A DNA stretch of 30,093 nt from Dunaliella salina (Eukaryota; Chlorophyta; Chlorophyceae; Chlamydomonadales; Dunaliellaceae). Made by a program: the position numbers and the translations under genes. The stretch lies in the NCBI GenBank assembly GCA_002284615.2, contig MU069736.1, positions 157,783 through 187,875 of the forward strand. Direction: 5' to 3'. The notes under the pieces were generated by a model, which was given only the letters and a program-made list of their open reading frames with translations, made no database searches and was not told the DNA's origin. Position 1 is the stretch's first letter; the number at the start of each line of letters is the position of its first letter. Below, in pieces: positions 27,101-30,093 of this stretch.

Positions 27101-29750
27101 CTTGATTCACATATGTATTAAATTGGATGGTCAACATGGGACTTGGCATTGTACACCAGATTCAAATGTATCAGCTGATGAACGTGGGAATGATCAAATA
27201 GCCAAATCTGGATATGGGAAAGCCCTCACCTCTGGAGGGAGGAAGCTCCAGAGGAAAGGGGCTGCCCTCCAAGCAGACGAAAAACGAGTCTGAATCTACC
27301 AGGACCAACCAACCACATCCAAAAAGGAGGGCAGCACTTCAAAGTTTTGGCAAAGTGAAAGGAGGCACTTTGACTGTCATGCCATGCGTGCAAGCATGAG
27401 GCCACAAAAGAATACGTGAGAGAGGAGAGGGGTTGCCCTGAGGGCACAGGCGTTTGCTGTGACCCATAAGCGCAAAAAGGAAACAATCAGATCAACAACA
27501 GGATTTCACCCTCTCTTCATGATCTCCTTATTTTTTGTGCACAGGCCAGCAGTCGCCCGTCTCGACTGGAGGCCTTTTTCTGTAAGGCCCGTAACTTACG
27601 ATCAGCTTTTCCTCACCTGGAAACCAACAGAAGTGACGGAGAAGAATCGTGGCATAGGCTGGCACCAAACAGAGACAGCTTGAAATTAGATCAACTCAAG
27701 TATCATGCATAAGTCTCACACACTTACTATTGCAAAGTGAGCACAAACGCCAGGTTGGCGGCATGTGAGCCATCCGATGCGAACAGGATCTTGGCCTGCT
27801 GGTCAAAGCGGCTACCAGTCGAGCGTACGATGCACAGCGAGGAGCGGCACATGTGGAGTGTGTAATCGCTAACACTGCCCAGCACATCACTGCACAGCAG
27901 GTTGGCAGCATTTGCCACAAGTTTGGTTACAGGCACCTCTTTGTTTCAGCTGAGGTACAGCTGTGTAGCCTTGTCCTATTCTATCCTATCCAGTGCAACA
28001 GATAGGTTGGCTCATCCTGTTGGAAAATTTTCAGTTCCATGTTAAGTACAAGCAAGCTAAGCGCACCAACAGCAGATGTGCATTTGAGGTTCTGTGCAGA
28101 GAGAAGGAAGGAAGGATCTGCTCTTGAGTGCTCCGCAGTCTCTCAGACTCACAGCCAAAAGTTGTAGAAATTAAGCATTTCCCAGGGGTTGAGGTTCCCT
28201 CCGTTGCAGGCAAAGTTGCCGCAGACCAGCACATCCAAATTGCGCTCATAACTCTGCACATTCAGCTTTCATTCAGTCCTGGGCTCACAGCTTCTCACCC
28301 TCGCAGCCAAAAGTTGTAAAAAACAAGCATTTCCCAGGGATTGAGGTTAGCTTCCAGCAGTCCGCATCTGCAGCCCTCCACACTCACAGCTTCTCTCCCT
28401 TGCGCCCAAAGCTGCCGATGACCAGCAGATCCAGATCGCGCTCATCCACGAGCTTCACCAAGGTCTTGCATGTACTGTGGCCCTCACTCTTTTCTTTGCA
28501 CACCCACTCGGCTCTCAACCCCAGCTTGTCACGTGCCGCCATATCTGCAAGTCATTGCGCAGGTGTCCTTGTACTAGCAGCAAGGTTGGATCACTCGCAA
28601 ACCCTAAAAATGTTTTAAAGAGCCTGAGCTCTGTCAAACAATTGGTGCACTTTGAATTGCCACTTCATAGAGCTTCACGCCCTCTGCCGGAAAGGGGCCC
28701 ACCCCAGTACGGCCCCCTGCACAACCTCAGATGCCCCCAACCTCCCTTACTAATTTTTTCATCCTTTAATTTTCCCACATTACAATTACAGCATGAAGTA
28801 TGTTCAGCCTGAGAGAAAAATGTATGGGTAGGCAAAGGGGAGGGTGGTTGGGGGTCAGCGACCTCGATGTTGCAACCTCCTTCCTGGGAAGCCTCCTGCC
28901 TACAGGCAAACATGTGCACGAACAACTTGCCCAACTTTGCGCTGTTTGGCACTAGCGTCAAAGCTTTTGTCTTCTATGTACAGATCGCAGCACAAGTATC
29001 ACAAGGGGGTTTGCAAGGGAGTTACAAGGAGTTGGCCTACAGCCCAAGAATCTGGCTGATCAGCTGCTGGTGAAACATTCCCAACCAGCATCAAAAATTG
29101 AAACCAATTCCGACAAAAATTTCGAAAACCTGCTCGAGTCTTGATTCAGAAAACACAAGTATTACTATATCTGCGACTTGTCTACATGTAATACACCAAG
29201 CAACATGGTATTTTTAACACCTTGTTACTGATTGATGGCTTTTCTCGTGAAATCATGCGTTGCTAAACATGTGCGCATCATCACTTCTGCCTCTGTCTCA
29301 CTGTGCGTTGCTTGTGTACAATTTGCCTGCTTCTGGTAGTTTCCGTACTGCATGACAACGTATCATTGTCTTGTGAACATGCCTGCATTTACCGTGCACA
29401 TGTCACTCTACATGCGCAAACAAAGCTTGTAAATGCTGCAAACCATCATCATGGTTGATGCATGATACAGTGATGCTGAGGACCATCCTCAAATGCAGCA
29501 TGATGCAGTGAAGCACCAAGTATAGTTTATGAACTTACCAAAAGACCTCATCATTCCTTTAAATTACCTCTTTTCAGTTTAGGCGTCCAAGACATCATAC
29601 CTGGCATGCCTTATAACAGACTTCAATGCAACAGCAATATTGCCATGATATTATGCATACAAACCTTCATAGTAATGCATCAGATGCTTTGGCGTCAAGT
29701 GGCGTGGCAGATAGGTTTTCGTGCTGTCAGAAATATGGAAGACAGTGTAC
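20897..29750 (-). CDS. Tandem universal stress protein gene, 5'-partial, six visible exons
   Basis: Six minus-strand exons (29750-29665, 28544-28388, 27889-27728, 24941-24833, 24294-24215, 21131-20897) are bounded by AG and GT, and all five junctions agree in codon phase. The joined product is about 275 residues with two UspA-type domains; these bind ATP or other nucleotides and act in stress responses, usually in the cytosol. Domain 1 holds YTVFHISDSTKTYLP, DLDLLVIGSFGRKGEK and GSVSDYTLHMC. It has the complete G-x2-G-x9-G-S ATP-binding signature. Domain 2 starts KILFASDGSHAANLA, continues with TVDVIFVATKDP and ends DVDILVVGVSGYSQKKMGSVS, where the spacing is G-x2-G-x6-G-S. The N-terminal strand and VDGS-type start of domain 1 lie beyond the window. 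Introns measure 1120, 498, 2786, 538 and 3083 bp. Confidence 0.9.
21543..21626. repeat. Dispersed repeat, copy b
   Basis: Second copy of the repeat at 20779-20862, sharing TTCCGTATGTCAATACC, GTATGCCCGAA and AAATTCCATAGATTTGCCAT. It lies inside the last USP intron. The two copies are about 75-80% alike by eye and have no obvious terminal repeats. Confidence 0.7.
22068..22202. repeat. Four-unit tandem repeat of 35-38 bp
   Basis: Units start at 22068, 22106, 22143 and 22178 with ACCATGTTACACATGC, then CTTTTAAAGTTTTTCC and variants. It lies in the last USP intron and its sense-strand reading is A-rich. Confidence 0.9.
22399..22455. repeat. Short hairpin-bearing dispersed repeat, copy a
   Basis: GCTAGCAGTC, GTTTTGACTGGAGGCCTCC and TTGTAACCTG. 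A stem of CAGTC with GACTG encloses a short loop. Related copies lie at 26271-26325 and 27545-27596. Confidence 0.6.
22490..22740. repeat. Tandem repeat of about 108 bp
   Basis: Blocks of the form CATGCCACTGCA, CCCAGGTGCCGCAATC, TGCAGCAACT and GGTGGTCTGGGGTAGCTGAC recur about 2.5 times. The frames on the minus strand (70-132 codons) arise from the repeat. Confidence 0.85.
22754..22948. repeat. Dispersed repeat pair, copy a
   Basis: Starts TGCAGTGGCTGGGTCAAGG and shares with 23851-24016 the blocks GCTCAGTGTTGTCATTT, GGTGGACGTGTGCCGTT and a CTGTTGTGGC / GCAGCT end. Same orientation, about 70% alike by eye, both in the last USP intron. Confidence 0.6.
22982..23075 (-). mobile_element. Orphan 3' end of Element D family in a USP intron
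   Basis: On the minus strand: GGCCCCTTTCTCTTCATTGA, TGTAGGGGAAAGTTTCTCTG and CTTATCTTGTAATCCTTTTC, matching the family 3' signature with a decayed tail. It lies in the sense orientation within the last intron of the stress-protein gene. Confidence 0.72.
23851..24016. repeat. Dispersed repeat pair, copy b
   Basis: Starts TGCAGTGGCTAGGTCCTTG and includes GTTTGACGGGTGGATGTGTG. It is the partner of 22754-22948, about 1.1 kb away. After it, a short duplication of AACACTGTT...GTGCAGCTAA (near 23976 and 24024) is visible. Confidence 0.6.
24211..24378 (-). repeat. 84-bp tandem duplication of an exon edge with its acceptor
   Basis: The acceptor and first codons of the exon at 24294 are repeated 84 bases upstream on the minus strand: CCCCTGCAG followed by EPGNVEIKQIKDS, against VPGNVEVKQITRT. 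The spacer is open in the same frame, so use of the outer acceptor adds exactly 28 codons. The second half of the exon is not preserved in the outer unit. Confidence 0.85.
24215..24294 (-). CDS. USP gene, short domain 2 exon
   Basis: The acceptor GTCACCCTGCAG precedes GTG CCA, and the donor is CCTCAAG/GTACGA. It encodes VPGNVEVKQITRTLDTTVQS and TILEAS, 26 codons plus AG. A second in-frame acceptor lies 84 bases upstream at 24379 because of a tandem duplication, so an isoform 28 residues longer is possible. Confidence 0.88.
24487..24680. repeat. 126-bp-period tandem duplication in a USP intron
   Basis: CTTGCTGTGTGCCTGGCC, AAGTCTTTAAAAACCTAGC and TATGATGCAAGCATGTCC recur at 24613 with few changes. 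The stretch between the units includes GCATTTCCAAGCATGGCCCT, which is echoed near 24660. Confidence 0.9.
24833..24941 (-). CDS. USP gene, domain 2 exon
   Basis: The acceptor GCTTCTGCAG precedes C TTC CGT, and the donor is CACCAG/GTAAAAGTA. It encodes FRRPLDTVDVIFVATKDP and VKEKEWANMYRRYMETHQ. The leading C completes Tyr with the TA of the previous exon, and the exon ends in phase 0. Confidence 0.92.
25300..25799 (+). pseudogene. Unidentified broken ORF inside a USP intron
   Basis: On the strand opposite to the host gene, ATG at 25300 opens 62 codons (MANHNPRKMHIISDSNDF through WHNRKVVAI) to a TAA at 25486. A one-base shift there joins a second frame of about 104 codons (SQSGNRVEDSDVHLNPQVF, NNQWTLFILHWLHFNHY, YSFLLGAPKHTHNAPK) ending at TAA 25797. 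Composition is protein-like with varied residues, unlike the repeats nearby. I recognise no family. It could be a remnant of another mobile element or chance. Confidence 0.35.
26271..26325. repeat. Short hairpin-bearing dispersed repeat, copy b
   Basis: CCTAGCAGTCATGCGTTTTG, ACTGATGGCTTGTTTCTTG and TAAACCTGTAG; same order of blocks as copy a. Confidence 0.6.
26390..26823. repeat. Purine-rich minisatellite in a USP intron
   Basis: Units such as CCAGAGGAGAGGGGCTGCCC, GGAGGGAAAAAGCTCC and GGGACTCAGAGGGGAAAG recur irregularly. Many units contain short inverted repeats (CCTCTCCTCTGGAGG). On the gene's sense strand it is pyrimidine-rich. Frames through it on either strand are artefacts. Confidence 0.85.
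26824..27300. repeat. Two-unit higher-order repeat of about 285 bp
   Basis: Units begin GATTCACATATGTAT, then TAAATTGGATGGTCAA at about 26824 and 27109 and end with the purine-rich motif. The second unit read on the plus strand gives ADERGNDQIAKSGYGKAL, which weakly resembles the end of an RNase H domain (GNExADxxAKxG). That would make the unit core a retroelement scrap, at low certainty. Confidence 0.75.
27545..27596. repeat. Short hairpin-bearing dispersed repeat, copy c
   Basis: CCAGCAGTCGCCCGTCTCGA, CTGGAGGCCTTTTTCTGTAA. The stem is one pair longer here (CAGTCG with CGACTG), although the loop differs. Confidence 0.6.
27728..27889 (-). CDS. USP gene, exon joining domains 1 and 2
   Basis: The acceptor CTGCTGTGCAG precedes T GAT GTG, and the donor is CAATA/GTAAGTG. 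It comprises 162 bases: one base, 53 codons, two bases. DVLGSVSDYTLHMC and SLCIVRS close domain 1 with the Gly-Ser and following helix. After a linker (TGSRFDQQ), AKILFASDGSHAANLAF opens domain 2, with Ser-Asp where USPs usually have Val-Asp. Confidence 0.93.
28130..28387 (-). repeat. Degenerate duplicates of a USP exon edge
   Basis: On the minus strand, GAGCGCAATTTGGATGTGCT near 28240 copies GAGCGCGATCTGGATCTGCT of the upstream exon. GGTGAGAAGCTGTGAG near 28285 copies the exon end with its donor. A block CCCTGGGAAATGCTT, then TACAACTTTTGGCTG occurs twice (about 28143 and 28301 on the plus strand). The copies carry stops, so they look like decayed exon duplications within the intron. Confidence 0.75.
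28388..28544 (-). CDS. USP gene, exon with domain 1 core
   Basis: The acceptor GACTTGCAG precedes AT ATG GCG, and the donor is AAGCT/GTGAGT. It holds 51 full codons, with AEWVCKEKSEGHSTC, LVKLVDERDLDLLVIGSFG and RKGEK. It carries the first half of the ATP-binding motif. The ATG at its start is internal, since the upstream exon joins in phase. Degenerate copies of its 3' edge follow in the intron. Confidence 0.92.
29665..29750 (-). CDS. USP gene, first visible exon
   Basis: The acceptor CCGCTGCAG precedes G TAC ACT, and the donor is GAAG/GTTTGT. The 86 bases encode 28 full codons, YTVFHISDSTKTYLP through LMHYYE, flanked by single bases. This is the beta-strand plus helix after the nucleotide-binding start of USP domain 1. 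The final G pairs with AT of the next exon to make Asp. An earlier exon must exist beyond the right edge; none is recognisable in 29751-30093. Confidence 0.88.
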
Positions 29751-30030
29751 CTGCAGCGGAAAAGCACCAAGCTCAGTGTGCCTGCATCTCTGCTACCAAA
29801 GGTCGCAAATAGTTGTTGGCATGATAAAACTGTAGCATCATGCTTTCCCCTCCCCTGCCCCCACCTGTCTCCTCGCTTTAATTGAATGAAGCCTGCGGCA
29901 AAATCTGCACATAAACCAATCATGCGCATCAAGAATAACCTTATTTCAAGCAGTTTGTTTAAGCTTTGAGAAAGGATTAATCGAACTCATGAGCTGAAGA
30001 CAAGAGAATGCAGCATGTATTCAAGCAAGG
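29751..30030. other. Upstream intron or 5' region of the USP gene
   Basis: No further USP exon is recognisable here. The missing N-terminus of domain 1 must be encoded beyond the right edge, so this is most likely intron. Confidence 0.5.
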
Positions 30031-30093
30031 ACACACACACACACATTCTCTCTCACACACGCACGCACACACATGCACACGCACACGCACACA
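30031..30093. repeat. CA-rich microsatellite at the right edge
   Basis: ACACACACACACACATTC, a TCTCTC stretch, then CACACGCACGCACACACATG and more CA/CG dinucleotides to the window end. Confidence 0.95.

Noticed and set aside
28665..29073. Additional USP exon between 28545 and 29664
   Set aside because: The exons at 29665-29750 and 28388-28544 already join in phase, and no USP motif is seen in between.
1..30093. CRISPR arrays, rRNA and tRNA genes, bacterial operons
   Set aside because: No regularly spaced repeats with unique spacers, no rRNA-like or cloverleaf sequence that I could recognise, and the intron-containing gene shows a eukaryote.

Overview
The window is nuclear DNA of a eukaryote. 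It holds a spliced gene with GT-AG introns, nested non-LTR retrotransposons, CA/TG microsatellites at both ends and in the middle, many minisatellites and one 185-base assembly gap. A retroelement that pairs an AP-type endonuclease with a restriction-like endonuclease recalls the Dualen/RandI group described from Chlamydomonas. Together with moderate GC and repeat-rich introns, this makes a green alga my best guess, but the species is not settled by anything I can read.

Left part (1-3944): a TG microsatellite, GC-rich degenerate minisatellites, an orphan 3' end of the retroelement family seen later, a tandem repeat and one possible exon (2969-3346).

Retrotransposon nest (3945-16262): a LINE lying on the minus strand (LINE-B) was split by a plus-strand, 5'-truncated LINE (here called Element D). 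An 11-bp target-site duplication (4418-4428 and 14512-14522) flanks the 10.1-kb insert, and removing the insert restores LINE-B's reading frame. Element D retains, in order, the C-terminal part of an APE endonuclease, an RT C-terminal region, a long Ser/Thr/Pro/Asn/Gln-rich linker with basic patches, a PHD finger, an unassigned domain, RNase H, a CCHC zinc knuckle, a PD-(D/E)XK nuclease, a 3' UTR and a (TTTTC)n tail. Its RT palm is absent. In that place sit two minus-strand 3' fragments of the same family, and the inversion junction carries an 87-bp-period duplication. All copies are broken by stops or frameshifts.

Middle part (16263-20896): no recognisable gene. It holds an array of eight decamers, the CA repeats with the N gap, and a partial retroelement 3' end.

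Right part (20897-30093): a minus-strand gene for a tandem universal stress protein (USP). Six exons are visible and all five introns agree in phase; the 5' end lies beyond the window. Domain 1 keeps the full ATP-binding signature and domain 2 has a shortened one. The introns, up to 3.1 kb long, hold minisatellites, a retroelement 3' end, an unidentified broken ORF and tandem duplications that copied exon edges together with their splice sites.
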